A stretch of DNA of 64,000 nucleotides from Aedes albopictus (GCF_035046485.1 NC_085137.1:256764733-256828732); one strand, 5' to 3'; positions 23,301 through 35,575 are shown, counted from the stretch's first letter. Numbers and translations: made by a program. Notes: generated by a model from the letters alone, not told the origin.

Positions 23301-23399
23301 GCTATTACAAATCTGACAATGGTGGGTTCAACTCCCGATGTGATCACTGAACAGTAGTTGACACACGTGCTACATCACATTTAAGATAACACATAATCT
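20306..23399. other. Gene-poor DNA with a short CTGAAAC array
   Basis: No gene is supported in this 3.1-kb stretch. A short array of the GAAACTCC/CTTGAAACCC type lies at about 21065-21215. Frames at 21841-22143, 22639-22839 and 23168-23350 have no recognisable domain. A B-box-like GGTTCAACTCC at 23325-23335 lacks a convincing upstream A box. Confidence 0.4.
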
Positions 23400-23640
23400 A
23401 CAATATAGTAGGCCACAATAATCAGTTTGCAGATGTTGCTCTCCATCCCCAATCACGCTCAATGCTCGCTACATCAAGTTCTGTGGAGGATCTGTGGCAA
23501 ACATCAATTTGCAGCATTGTAGTCCGGCATTGCTGCAGCATGCCCAGCCCACCGCATCTTTGCGGCTTTGGTTAACGTTCTCCTCAACGTTCGATCAGGT
23601 GTTTATCGAAATGCTACTTCCACCTTTCAAGTAACTGATT
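23400..23640 (-). pseudogene. Probable LINE C-terminal fragment
   Basis: On the - strand around 23500-23590 the translation contains a segment resembling the RWAGH signature common near the C terminus of non-LTR reverse transcriptases, with surrounding frames broken. Too little remains to name the family. Confidence 0.35.
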
Positions 23641-24840
23641 TCCATCCGACAAGAGGCTCCCGTCCTTATCCCTGCTCATTTAGGCTTACAACATCAAGCC
23701 ATTGGCTTGTGCGTTGAGCTTCTGGTAGAACTTCCAAGCTGCTTGAGAACAGTATAGCAGTTCCATTTCATCGCACTCCGCTTTTTCCGACCGACGTTTG
23801 TCAAAGACGAGTATGCTGAGGCTTCATTCCAACTTCAAAAGCTAGCCTTATGTTAGAAAAAGCTAGTTCTACAACCTGTTGCATAAAACGCCTAACTCCA
23901 TCAAATTCTAAGATGCATTCTACAGTGCAATAAAATGAAGCATTCGAAAACAAGTTGCAGGCATAACACTAAAATGTCCAGCAAGGTGATAAACCCCTTT
24001 ACACAACACAGTTCCCTCCAATGAATCCGAAGCATTCAAATCGAATCGTTATAGTCGATTTTACGCTTACTGCCGTAATGCAATTTATGCTATTTCCTTC
24101 CCCTTTGGAAAGCCCCATCTCCTCGGCCTCGGCTTATCCATATTATTATTATGATTGGGTGCAAAACGCGACGCAGGGCACTCAAATGATCACCACTTAT
24201 AACACCCTGGCCCTGGCCCGGCCCGATCGCCGCCGCCAAGTTCACAGCACTATTATTGATCTGGATGCGACGACGGCCGGCCGCGAATACACCGTCCACG
24301 AGCACATATGATTGGAGGAAATGGACATGTTCACTTAGGGAGAGCCACTTTATGTGCAGCAGCATCCTTTCCACACCTTGACTCGTTGTTGGTGTGTTGA
24401 GAGGATGGCGGAAGGGGTATGTTCTTAGGCTAGTAACATTTGCTGCTGCCACTACTGCTGACCGCGCAACATTGTTGCACCGGATTGCGTACTGCTGCAA
24501 TCGATCGTTAAAAATGGTGTCGGATTCGACACGGATCGCGCCGTACAGATTGCAGGACGATATCTAAAGAGGTGATAAAGTTGCCTTGCGCAATTGCTTT
24601 TAATGTGTAATGCTATGAGTTTTGAATTATTGTGGTCTTTACTTTGATGGAATGTTAGAACAATTAGTTTTAATATGCTATTCTAGATGCTATTGCAATC
24701 AAGAAAAATTTAAGAGAATATAAAAAAACACTTAAAACATACCCGAAATCAAATCCGTTTTGGAACGGTTTCCGAAATTTTTAAAAATCTTCTACTTTTA
24801 CATATCTGGGAGTGTCTTTTTAAATAGAAAGAGGAAATCT
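23641..24840. other. Unassigned DNA
   Basis: No supported feature. Overlapping opposite-strand frames at 24021-24311 and 24090-24500 show no domain and are probably random. The final 200 bp are AT-rich and lead into the R1 fragment. Confidence 0.4.
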
Positions 24841-25840
24841 GCTTCTACAGATAACCGAGAGGTGGGTCCTCAGGTGATGTGGGGCCGACACTAGAACCTC
24901 TTTCTCTCTCTTCCTTACCTTCGCGGTACGCCCGTTAGGGATGACTTCGAGAAGGGGGATGACTTCGTACAATGAGTACACTCTAATGGTAAGCGTTCCA
25001 CCTGCTACCGCCTTAAGTTGTTCGCTCTTTCCCGGAGGCTCGGGCCCTGACTAGTACATAGACTATCCGTTGGATTCAGGCTCTTGGATGGGGAGGGGAA
25101 GCCAACTCAACTAGCTGTTGTTCGGCTCGCAATTTTCTCTGTAGTTCAAGGACGATTCGAGATACCATGAAAAAAACGGCATCCCACTTGTCCTCCCCCG
25201 TACACATCCTTTCAACAATGTTGTCAGGCGTGATATCTCTACCGCATACCTCCTGCATACTCGACCTTTGCTCCACGAGGCAAGCACATGCTCCGCGGTC
25301 TCGTCGCAGTCTGCACACTCCGGACACGTAGGAGAGCCTGCATGTCCGAATCTGTGCAGATACCACCTAAAGCACCCATGGCCTGACAGAAATTGTGTCA
25401 ACTTAAAATCACCTCGCCATGGGGCCTGCTCGTCCACTTGGACACGCTCGGTATGAGCCTGTGTGTCCATCTACCCTTGTTGGAGGATCATACTCGCCAG
25501 CACGCATACCGCGTCCTTTGACACCATACGGTATGCGCTGATGACCCTAAGGCCCATCAACCTGTGCGTACTTAAGTACGAAATTTCGAGCCGCTCTACG
25601 TTTCGCTTGACCACTAGGGCGCTCGATGGCGCATTCGATGGCTGCCCAACTGACGCTATTGAACGCATTCTTCACATCCAACGAGTACCGTGATTACGCA
25701 GTAACGAATTCCTCTACGCTTTTTCTGGAGCACTATCTCGGCCGTTTCGGTTACGGTCTTAATAGCGTCCCCCATCTGAGAGTGTATTCTATAAATAAGT
25801 AACGACATACGAAAGGGTCTGTTCCACATGGTAGGGGCGA
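24841..25840 (-). pseudogene. R1-clade LINE, internally deleted 3' half
   Basis: Reading leftwards on the - strand, an RT motif resembling DVKNAFNS-VSWAAIE lies near 25690-25640. It is followed at once by the ORF2 C-terminal domain (LMGLRVISAYR near 25550, then LSGHGCFRWYLHRFGHAGSPTC near 25350-25390, a CCHC-like cysteine region). The terminal DITPDNIVERMCTG and a 3' UTR to about 24841 come last. The jump from RT palm directly to the C-terminal domain means an internal deletion, and several frameshifts are present. The same UTR occurs on the + strand at 16684-18710. The family normally inserts in rDNA or other specific targets; this copy is dispersed. Confidence 0.75.
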
Positions 25841-25999
25841 CTGATCTTCGTCCGAGTGCCAGAAAAGGACTCAAAAATGAGCTCATCTGGAAACTTCCGG
25901 AATTCGGTCCTGCCGGTCCGTAAAAAAGCATGTCTATGAAAGACAAATGCAAGCCGAGACCAATAGCAACGACTCCAGGTCCGAGACAAAAAGAGAAAT

Positions 26000-26870
26000 G
26001 CATTTGGAAATTCGGTATATGAAACTGCAGATCTTCATCGGGAGCATCCGCATACTCACGACCGACTAAAGAACCGCGGCTTCAGCATCACAGCGCTGCA
26101 GGAGGTGTGATGGGCAATATCCATGATGCGAACATTTTGAGGTAATCATATTAACTGCCAGAGCAGCGGAATATAAGTGAGCTTCGTTATGATGGCAGGC
26201 ATAAAGAGGCGTGATCATTTGATGACCAATTGACGAAGAATGTATAGCTTGAGAATCAAAAACCGATTATCAACTTTAGCGTAATCAACTGGAACAGTCC
26301 TCACTCCGAAAGCACCGATGATGACAAAACCACATTCTACGCGCAGCTCCAACGCACTGGCCCAAGCACGACGTTGAGCTAATCGCTCAGGTAGGCTTGA
26401 AGGATCAACTGCTATCGAAGAAGTGATGAAGATCACCACAGCAGACGGAATTCCAAATCAACGACGTCCAATTGATGGACGGCACTACTCCGGCCAGCGC
26501 CTATCGTGGCAATCCCGTCTACGACCTGGTGAAAATCAAATTGCGGTCCGTCACTACCATTTTACGATGGACTACGTAAGCCCTAAGGCGACTGAAGTAA
26601 CCGGATGTTGCCATTACTTACGCGCAGAATCTGGAGGCAGCATTGCCGTGCCTGATACGGATGAGCTCGATGTGATCCTTTTGGAAGACTTCTGTCAAAA
26701 CAGACACAGCCGACGCCATCGTTGGGCACGTTGGAACGACATCGATGGAACGATTGGTTTGACGAGAAGAGGTTTTTCAGAAGCAGAATGCAACACAGGT
26801 AGTTAGTTATACTACAGCATGGGACGCGGCAGAACGGGAAATGAAACGTCCGTCCGTCGTCTCTTAAGAA
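26000..26870 (+). pseudogene. Decayed LINE fragment (endonuclease to linker)
   Basis: Near 26050-26115 the + strand encodes LKNRGFSITALQEV, an N-terminal AP-endonuclease signature. Near 26600-26650 it encodes YAQNLEAALP, and near 26740-26790 a segment like the WFDEE linker that precedes RT in RTE-type LINEs. The pieces are in order but in several frames with stops. The likely source is an RTE-like element distinct from the copy at 51870. Confidence 0.55.
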
Positions 26871-26923
26871 CACCGGTTCGACAGTATCATACCCGCGACT
26901 TATAGGGTGACAAAGGGTATTAT

Positions 26924-27078
26924 CGGCAGGTTTGTTCTCTTCGTCAAGGGGGGTTTTTGTGGGCCCAATTTCCTGAAATTTGGGCACATAACTCAGCTTG
27001 GTTGGGAAGGATTTGAGGCCAACTTTGAGATCAACAGGTTTCAAAAAACCCCCCATGACGAAGAGAACAAAACTGCCG
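26924..27078. mobile_element. 155-bp foldback MITE
   Basis: Inverted arms of about 35 bp: CGGCAGGTTTGTTCTCTTCG at 26924 and its complement ending at 27078, each continuing through a GGGGGG run. The spacer is about 85 bp with no coding capacity. A target duplication is not evident. Confidence 0.7.
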
Positions 27079-28489
27079 AGAATACATAAGTTCCCCTATC
27101 TGTACAGTGGCCACCGATATCAATTTTATTTCGATCGCCCAATCGCTTCATCATGTCCGGTAACATCCAAAACTGGCTACGCATCCATTGGTTGTAATAT
27201 CTTTCCGTCGGCGTCCGCTACTAACACCGCTTCTGTGATAGGCTCAACGTCGCTGAACCATTTTGACTTTCGAGAGATCATTGGGTACTCCGCGACTCCA
27301 GAGTTAATTCAACTTATGGTGAATCAGCTCCCAACTGTTTTCCAATGCTTTTCTCTCATCCAACAGCGCAGTGAGCGTTTGTAGAACTCCATAAGAGCTA
27401 AGCATCAAACAGTGTTTGGGGTTCAACGACTTCTGCACTTATTCGTCGTCCAAAAATTCTTCTGTACTTCTGGTCGTCAAGCTTAGGGAGCCGATTGCGT
27501 GTTACAGTTCATCGGAGTTTCTTCTTTGGTGCAACGGCCCGACTGAGTAAACCGCCTCAGGGATGGCAAAAATACTTTTTCCTCTTTTCCGTTCATTGAT
27601 ACCGACAGTAAACTAAAAACAAAACAACGGCAGCATCAATACCATCAGCAGCCGCGCCGTCGGCAGTCAAGCTGGCGATTGATAGTTTTCGCTTCCCCAC
27701 AAAAATATTTATGAGCAGTCATGCCGAGGCGGGTGATTGCGAAAAATGTCAAATATGTTCAACTGCTAATAATTCACTTGATTTAGTGAATAATTTGAAT
27801 CTGTTTGCACAAATAGCTAGAGCACACACCTATCTTGGTGATGCATATAAAGAAGTTTGCCTAGAAGCGGTTTGAAACGCAGCAAAATGCGAAAATGGGA
27901 GAGACAGTAATTTCTGTTGTCGTTGTGCTCGAGTACCGGCGCTCTCGCGCTTGGAAACCGTTTCGAGGAAGAAGGCATGTTATGACATTTATTTTTCGAA
28001 CAGTTATGACATTTATTTTTCGAACAGTTTGAGTTTGGCTGGGCCTGTGATGTTCGTGTGGAAAAATGTCAAATGTACAGCCGGTAATCGTTTTTTTTTA
28101 GTACATTTCTCATCCCTGCGCCAGATGCTTCTTCCCGCAACGGAGGTCAGCTGTAATGGAACTACTATCGTTTTAAGCGCCACTGGCGCACACAGCACAC
28201 ACTACATAGTCCAAAAAAATCGTAAATTTTCATAATGAAGCTAATCGTGTGGCAGCTCTTCCATTTACCTAAAAATAAATTAAGAAATATCGGGTAACAC
28301 AATGATCCAGAATATTTTCTGGTAATATTTCTGGCATAACTAAAAGAAATTTTGGTTTCCTGAAAGTGTTCTCAAAAAAGCTGTACTTATACCAAGTGAA
28401 CAAATCTTTAGTTTTGGCCAAGGAAGGCCTCCTCACAGTCGACAAGCGTGGACATTTCGCTAACGCTAGCTTAACTATGAGTTTTTCCA
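27079..28489. other. Unassigned DNA with one short tandem duplication
   Basis: The 24-bp unit TATGACATTTATTTTTCGAA-CAGT occurs twice head to tail at 27981-28028. The rest has no supported gene. Overlapping frames at 27951-28235 and 28013-28198 are on opposite strands and domain-free. Confidence 0.45.
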
Positions 28490-28745
28490 GAAATTTCGCA
28501 AAGAATTATTAGAGAAAATATTTCATGGTTTACTTCAGTAATTCCTTCATGAATCCGTCATAATCCTTCACAAATTTCTTAAGAAATAATTCAAGGTTTC
28601 AAAAATTTCCTTCAAGGTTTTTTTTAATGTCAGCAAAGATTCGTTCAGAAATTCCCAGAGGAATTCTCTCACGGAAACATTCAAAATATTCTTCAAGGAT
28701 TCATTCGCAAATTTTCTTCAGGTATTGTTCCAGCAATATCACAAA
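28490..28745. repeat. AGAAATTCCTTCA-type degenerate array, left block
   Basis: Short degenerate units like TTCATGAATCC, AAATTTCTTAAG and TTCAAGGATTC recur every 15-25 bp. They resume at 30895 after an intervening element, so the two blocks were probably once continuous. Confidence 0.6.
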
Positions 28746-28754
28746 AAAACCCTA

Positions 28755-30893
28755 ATTAATCCACCTAGCGGTGAAGGCGCCTTTCTCGTGCCTTCAAACC
28801 CCCTTCAACAAAACTCAAGTGACATTTTGATTCACTTTCAAACGTTTAACAAAAAATCCATTTCATGGCACCAGATATGATTCGCTTAACTTGCTTTTGA
28901 TGTTTGATCCTTAAACCTAAAAAAACGCTATCTTGTATTTTGAGCCGCTCTTTTGGATTTAAGTCCACAATCTTGGATATTCTGGTCGCCATTTTTGGGC
29001 TCTAGACTTCTTCCGCATACCAAATATACCCATACTGCATGACTTTAGAGCCAGAAATTCCATTAAACAACCGCCATCTTGAACTTGGAGCCGTTATCTT
29101 TGATTTTAGACCTCCATCTTGGATATTATGCCCGCCATTTTTGGACTCTGGACCGGACATCTGCTTCATATAAAAAATATAAGCCGCCATCTTGGATTTT
29201 GTGACGCCATATTGGATATTCTGGTCGCCATTTTCGAATCTAGACTTCTTCTCTATACCAAATACACCCATATTGTCATCTTGAATTTTAGGCCGCCATG
29301 TTGGATTGTGGGCCGCCATCTTGAAAATTCTATTCGCAATTTTTGGACTTCGGACATCTTCCCCATGCCAAATATACCCATATAGCATGGCTTTAGGGCC
29401 CAAAACACTATTAAAAAGCCGCCATCTTAAATTGGGAGCGGCCATCTTGAATTTTAGACCGCCATCTTGAATATTCTGGTTGCCACTTCAGGACTCCAGA
29501 CATCTTCCCTATACCAAACATACACATAATGCATGGTTTTAGAGCCTAAAACGCTATTCAACAGCCGCCATCTTGGATTTAATACCGTCATCTTGGATAT
29601 TTTGGTTGTAATTTTTTGACTCCGGATATCTTCCCTACACCAAATATACTCTAATAGCATGGTTTTAGAGCCTAAAACACCATACAACAGCCGCTATCTG
29701 GAATTTAGAGCCGCCATCTTGGATTTGGAGCCGCCATCTTGGATTTTAGACTACCATCTTGTATATTTTGTTCGTCATTTTTGGACTCCAGACGTCTTCC
29801 CCATACCAAATATACCCATATTGCATGATTTTAGAGCCTAAAGCACCATTCAATAGCCGCCATCTTGAATTTAGAGGTGCCATCTTGGTTTTTATTCCGC
29901 CATCTTGGATATTTTGTTCGTCATTTTTGCACGCCGGACAGCTTCCTCATTCCAAATATACCCATATTGCATGATTTTAAAACCTAAGACACCATTAAAC
30001 AGCCACCATCTTGAATTTGGAGCCGCCATTTTGAATTTTATACCGTTATCTTGGATATTTTGGTCGTATTTTTGGACTCCAGACATCTTCCCCATGCCAT
30101 ATTTCATGGTTTTAGAACCTAAAAAACCATTAAACAGAAACCATCTTGAATTTGGAGCCGCCATCTTGGATTGTATACTGCCATCTTGGATATTTTGGTC
30201 GTATTTTTGGACACCGGACCTTTTCCCCATACTAAATATACTCATATTGCATGGTTTTAGAGCCTAAAACACCAATAAATAGACGCCATCTTGAATTTGG
30301 AGGCGTCATATTGGATTTTATACCGCCATCTTCGATATTTTTGTCGTATTTTTGTACTCCGGACATCTTCCTTATACCAAATATACCCATATTGCATGGT
30401 TTTATAGCCTATCTTGAATATTAGGCTGCCATCTTGAATTTTGGGCCGACATCGCGAAGTTTGTGATCTCCAGTGTTGATTTCCGCACAATATTCGTCAA
30501 CCAAGCAGGTTTTAAAAATCTGCGCAGTTTGATGTGTCGCATGACGGGGCTTGGTTCAGTTTTATATACGGCCGGTTCTACCGGTGCTGGTCCGGATCAC
30601 TGAAATGGCCATGACTCCGGAACGCCTTGACCGATCCGAACCATTTTCAATAGCAAACAATGCGGTAAAATTCGGGTTCGTTTCGAGCTATAAAAGAATC
30701 GGCCAATGGCAAGTGCCTTCAAAGTAAGTGAACTTATTTTGCGCACAGACATACATACATACACACATACATACATCATCTCAAATCATCGAACTGAGTC
30801 GATTGATATATGCGGCTTGATCCTTTTTTTTCGAAAAATCGGTTTTTGTGTGAACATATCGCCTTTCCAGTACACTTAGTGTACGAGAAAGGC
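28755..30893. mobile_element. Possible element carrying a CCATCTTG satellite array
   Basis: GCCTTTCTCGT at 28779-28789 is matched by its complement ACGAGAAAGGC at 30883-30893. The same kind of AGAAATTCC array lies on both outer sides. Between these ends sit the tandem array at 28930-30470 and about 400 bp of unique sequence containing a (CATA)n-like run near 30751-30775. I infer one mobile unit of about 2.1 kb, but the terminal match is short and no target duplication was found. Confidence 0.4.
28930..30470. repeat. Tandem array of units rich in CCGCCATCTTG
   Basis: About ten diverged units of roughly 130-160 bp lie head to tail. Each contains two to four copies of GCCGCCATCTTG(G/A)AT, a block reading GGTCGTATTTTTGGACTCC or a variant of it, a block reading CATACCAAATATACCCATA, and then GCATGGTTTTAGAGCC. 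The frames running through it are repeat artefacts. The CCGCCATCTTG core equals the known YY1/Pleiohomeotic-type binding consensus, but nothing here shows binding. Confidence 0.85.
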
Positions 30894-33220
30894 AAAAACT
30901 CTGAGAAAATCTTGCATGAATTTCTTCAGAAACGCTTCAAAGGTTTCCTCCAGATATTCTTCCAGATATTTAAGCAGGAACTCATTAGGAAGACTCCATT
31001 AGAAAATCGTCTAAAGATTCCTTCAGAAATTGTTCCGAGTTTTTTTCAGGATTCCTCTAGAAATTTCATAAAGAACTCTTTCAGAATATCTTGAATGGGT
31101 TGCTTCAGAAATACTTCATTCACGGATTCCTTTGGAAATATCTGTAGTAGGGTGGCCCACACTTATATGAAAAACAAAAATTTCAAAAAATACCAAGTCT
31201 TACCTCCTAAATCAGTTGTTTTGGACTCCCAAAAGTTACGTTCAAAATTTGAGCAAAATCGGTTGAGCCTAAGGGGGCGCTCAAAACGCTTGAAGTTTGT
31301 ATGGGAAAACTTGGCCAGATGTATGCAGAAATTTTAAGTTTTCGAATGTTGCCGCTAGGTGGGGCTGTTAGCGTTCAATAATCAAACCCTTTGGTATTAT
31401 TGTAGGTGACTATATGCCAGAGAACTTTGTCGAAGACCGCGAAGTGATCCCACGGCTGTGAAAAAAGTTATACCCTAGGAAAAGTGAGGATAAACTTTAT
31501 TGTTATTTTTCCAATACATGTAAAATTTTTGCTTTTTATATAAGTGTCTGCCACCTTAATCTGATGATATTTATTTAGAAATTCATCCAAGGATTACGCT
31601 AAAAAATCTTTCCGTGATTCCTCTTTAAATTCTTTAGATGATATTTCAGAAATTATTCCTTCCGGAATTTCTGCACCAATCCATTTAGAAATTTCTCCAA
31701 GAATTTTCCCAAAAACTACCCCCGGAATTCTTCCAAGAATTCATTTGGAAATTTTCTCAAAATATGTATTTTGCAGAAATTATTTCTGAAAATTTTCTAA
31801 CAACTTCTTAAGGGATACCTTTGAAAATTTGGTCATGGATGGAGGCAGTTCTTTCAAAAATCGTCCAAGACCATTTTCGGATGAGATGGAAATGGTCTTG
31901 AAGCATTTCATACGTAACTCCTCCAAGGATTATTCTATATATTCGCCCAGAGACTCCCTACGAAATTCCGATTGATATTTCGTCGGAAATTTCTCTAGAG
32001 ATTATTTTGATGGATGTTTGTTTGTTTGATTTGTTTGGGTCAAAGAAATGGGTGCTTTTTTTCAGGAAATCTCCCATTTTTTTAGAAATTACTTTAGGGA
32101 TTCCTTCAAAAATTTATAAAAATAGAACAGGAATTTCTTCACAAATTCTTTCAAAAAATCTTCCATTGATTCATTCCAAAGTTTTCTTGGGAAATTAGTT
32201 ATAAATTCCTGCAAGGATTCCTTCAGAAATTCCAATAGAGATTTTTACAGAAATATTACACAAAAGCTGCCAAAAATCTTTCTAAATTGCTTCAGAAAGT
32301 ACTCCATGATTTTTTTCCGAAAATTTCTTTAAAAATTCCACCAGAAATTCGTCCAGGCCAGGGGTTTGTTCATATTTCTAGATATTTATCCAAATTTTCC
32401 CCTCAGGCATTGATTTAGAAAATCATTCACAAACCTTTCCAGGGTTTTCTTCAGAGATTACCCTAAGAAATCTTTCGGAAATTTCTCCAAGCATTCCTTC
32501 AAAAATTCTCCTAGAAATCATTCAAAAAATCTTCCAAAGATTCATTCAAATTTTTTTTTCAGGGAAAGGTTTAAAGATTCCTCAAAAAGTTCTCGAAGGA
32601 TTCCTTCAGAAAACCATCGATTGATTCCCTTACAAATACCTCCATGACTTTTTTTTAGAAATTTCAAGAATTTTTTCCAGAGGTTCATTCAGAATGGCTT
32701 TCAGATATTTGTCTGAAATATCCCTTCAAGAGATTTTTTGTTTGGATAACCTCACTGAGTATCCTCCAAAAAAATCTTGAGTTTTTTTTTCGAAAATCTT
32801 TTAGCGAATAATTCGGCAATTTTCTCCAGGAATTCCTCCCAAAAACTTCCTCAAGAAGTTCCTTCAGAATGTTCTTAAGTGATGCATTTGGAAAATTTTC
32901 GTGGTTTGCTTCAGAACCACTTTCAAGAATTTCATCGAAACTTTCTTTAAGAATTTCCGCACTAATTCATCCATGGGCTTCTTTAGAAAGTTCTCCATGA
33001 ATTCCTCCTGGAACCCTTCCAGAGATACGTTCCATGGGTTCATTACGGATTCTTCTGGAAATATATCAGTCTCCTATAGAAATTCCACTTAGAATTCAGT
33101 ACAAAAAATCGATCCCCTGGAAATTCCCGAAGGAATGTCTCCAACAATATCTTCAGAGATTCTTGCATGATTTTATTTTCACACGGGAAAAAATCCAGAA
33201 GCAAAAACTGTTAAACCCAT
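30894..33220. repeat. AGAAATTCCTTCA-type degenerate array, main block
   Basis: About 1.9 kb, excluding the MITE at 31150-31556, is made of degenerate units such as TTCAGAAATTCCTCCAAGGATTC. They recur with a spacing near 15-30 bp and no fixed longer period. AT-rich and noncoding. Confidence 0.75.
31150..31556. mobile_element. 407-bp TA-flanked MITE inside the array
   Basis: Inverted ends: GGGTGGCCCACACTTATATG at 31150 and its diverged complement ending TGCCACCT at 31556. The arms are about 35 bp and are flanked by TA (31148-31149 and 31557-31558). Array sequence is present on both sides, so the MITE inserted after the array formed. No protein encoded. Confidence 0.8.
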
Positions 33221-33904
33221 CATGATCTCAGACGAGACTCGCGAAGACGGTTTTCTTTTTCTCCAGTTTGTTAGGCTGATGCAAATTTTATTTTGACTTT
33301 TTGTCTCCCCCCCCCTTCAAAAATTTTTGGCTGGATTTAGCATTGTGAGGGGGCAGAGAAAAAAATATTTATTAAAATATCGGGTTTTGGTGAAAATTCT
33401 TTAACAAATCCGATGAGTTTTTAATATTTTTCAGATTAAATGCTTTATTATTTTTATCCCCCCCCCCCTCGACCTGTCAAAGAGTGGTGGGACAAAAAGT
33501 GAAATAAATATTTGTAACGGCCTTATTTTTTTTTCTTCTTCCTACCTGTGTTGACATCATGTTTTGGGCTGGTGGTTCAAACACGTACGTAACCGCATCA
33601 TCTCACATGCAGTGTGACTGAATCCCATTCACGCACAAAATCATGTTGAGGTGAAATTTTGCATCGTCAACAATCGCCAAGCAAAGTAATCATTGAAATA
33701 TTTTGTTTTCAATTTATTTTTGACATCACAGAAGAAGAAAATGCTGCTCGGAGTGAATTTTGGCTTCAGAATATATCTCGAATAGCAATACTTTCCTCGT
33801 TTTAGGTAACATTATCAAACGGGCTACAACTGACAGCTGCATCTGAGCTACACTTGTTTTGACGTTGCTTTTTTCCTCTTCGCGAGTCTCGTCTCAGGTC
33901 ATGA
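33221..33904. mobile_element. Foldback element with a second MITE nested inside
   Basis: CATGATCTCAGACGAGACTC at 33221 continues to GCGAAGA and is matched by its near-perfect complement at 33878-33904. The arms are about 27 bp. A separate MITE occupies 33270-33528. The remaining interior has no coding potential. Confidence 0.65.
33270..33528. mobile_element. Approximately 258-bp MITE with a poly-C/G tract, copy 1
   Basis: The ends are inverted (AGGC-GATGCAAAT... and ...ATTTGTAACGGCCTTA, about 35 bp). The interior includes a TGCCCCC-like block, CGGGTTTTGGT and a run of C near 33460. A diverged copy lies inverted at 36150-36398. It encodes nothing. Confidence 0.7.
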
Positions 33905-33929
33905 TTGGGCGAAAAATATGCAAAATACA

Positions 33930-34185
33930 CCATAAAATTCGGCATGATATCATGCCGCATGTACTCCGACTGAATCATGAAATTTATGTTTGAATTATGA
34001 CGAACTTTTATGAATGCATAAGCCTTATTCAAAAAACTAGTATTTGTCATTTATGATTGTGATTCCACCGGCATAAATTGGCAATTTCATAATATTATGC
34101 GGCATGTACCCCAAAATCATGACGAAAATCATAAGCTTTATTCATGAAACTAGTGCTTGCCTTTTATGATATCTTATTGTTTTTT
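33930..34185. repeat. Diverged approximately 130-bp tandem duplication with a palindrome
   Basis: Two copies share ATGC-GCATGTAC, AATCATGA, then CATAAGC-TTATTCA and ACTAGT-TTG-C-TTTATGAT. An 18-bp perfect palindrome, CGGCATGATATCATGCCG, lies at about 33942-33959 at the start of the first copy. No gene. Confidence 0.55.
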
Positions 34186-34334
34186 TTAAGTGATTAAGTT
34201 AGAAGTTAGCATGCATGATAACAAAAGAAACAATTCGTGTCTAAATTATCTATTATTGAAATGAGATGAGAACATAGGGGTATAGCAAGAAAAAGGGTAC
34301 TCATACCCCAAAGCCTTTTTTTTTGGTTTTTTAT

Positions 34335-35575
34335 GATGGTTGTAAGAACCTAATTGTATACAGTCATTACATAGAAAAACGATATAGTGCAACTCCGATT
34401 GTCATGAAACTTGGTAGGTTTGTAGTTCTTCGAAAATAATTAGACCCGTATTTTTTATTTCGTCATTAGGGTGACCAATTTTCAGATAAGGTGCTCCTAA
34501 AAGTCAAGGTTTTAAAAAACTGAAAATATTCAAAAAATTATAACTTTCGAACCAGTTAACCGATTTTAAACTTCTTTTTTTTGTTTTGTTTGAAAGCTAT
34601 TGAATTTAGTTTTTAGGAAAAATACGTTAAATGGGCCAAATTGTGTTTTTGTGCAAAAAATAAGGAAAAATATTAGTTTTTTACGTTTTTATGATCTCGG
34701 GACCAGATAGGTACCCTAGGTTTATATTTTTATCAGAAAATTCAGGAAGTTTGGCGTAAGTAATCAAAGAATAAAGATGTATGTTTTTTTTTGCTTTTGA
34801 GATATGTTTTTTTGAAATTAAAAAGCCAAATTTTCCCATACAAAACTTTTTATTAAATTTTATTATATTTTGAATCCTTATACATGTATGGATACCAAAA
34901 AAAGGAATACAAGGCATAGTTTTATGATGATTTACAATATCAGGCAATTTTAGAGCAGCTAGTATTAAAATATATGACTCTCGATTCAGAAAATCACCAT
35001 TTAAAAAAAATTAAAATTGCCCACACTACATGGCATAGGAAATTTTCATGATTTTTTACATTACGCCGCACAGTGAAGCACCTAGTACATCAAAACTGAT
35101 CAAAGTTATTTTGACGTATTTTCGCAACCCAAATGCAACCCAAATTAGTAATGAAAAGTATTTCATAGTTTTCAATGTTAAAATTTATTAGTAGGGAGAA
35201 ACAACCAATCTAACCGAATTCAACAAGATTTTTTTTTTTATTAATAATACAACTATTCCATAGAAAATCGATATAGTGTGTCTCCGTGTCATCGTGATAC
35301 TTGGTGGTTTTGTGGTTTATCGAAAATAATTAGACCCGTATTTTTTTTATTTCGTCATTAGGGTGACCAATTTTATGATTGAAAAATCAAGATTTTTCGA
35401 AACTATTTTTTTTTTCAAAAATTCACAGCTTTTGAACCAGTTGGCCGACTTTAAACTTCTTTTTTATTGCTTGAAAGCTGTTGAATTCTAGTTTTCAGTA
35501 AAAATACGTTCAGTGGGCCAAATAGTGTTTTTGGGCAAATAATATCATATAATAATGTAATTTTCACGATTTTTT
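34335..35575. repeat. Pair of approximately 320-bp dispersed direct repeats
   Basis: Sequence at about 34350-34660 recurs in the same orientation at about 35250-35545. Both contain AATAATTAGACCCGTATTTT, then TTTCGTCATTAGGGTGACCA, then GAACCAGTT-CCGA-TTTAAAC and TACGTT-A-TGGGCCAAAT. They are two copies of one noncoding repeat, or a local duplication. The AT-rich stretch between and around them (34190-36130) holds no supported gene. Confidence 0.65.

Noticed and set aside
23310..23345. A possible tRNA gene or SINE around a GGTTCAACTCC B box
   Set aside because: No matching A box at the right distance and no cloverleaf could be drawn.
29759..30267. Open frames of up to 120 codons on both strands in the satellite
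   Set aside because: They repeat the same degenerate peptide because of the tandem units, with no evidence of coding constraint.
28930..30470. CRISPR-like regular spacing in the CCATCTTG array
   Set aside because: Units are diverged, contiguous and lack unique spacers; the context is a eukaryotic genome. It is a satellite.
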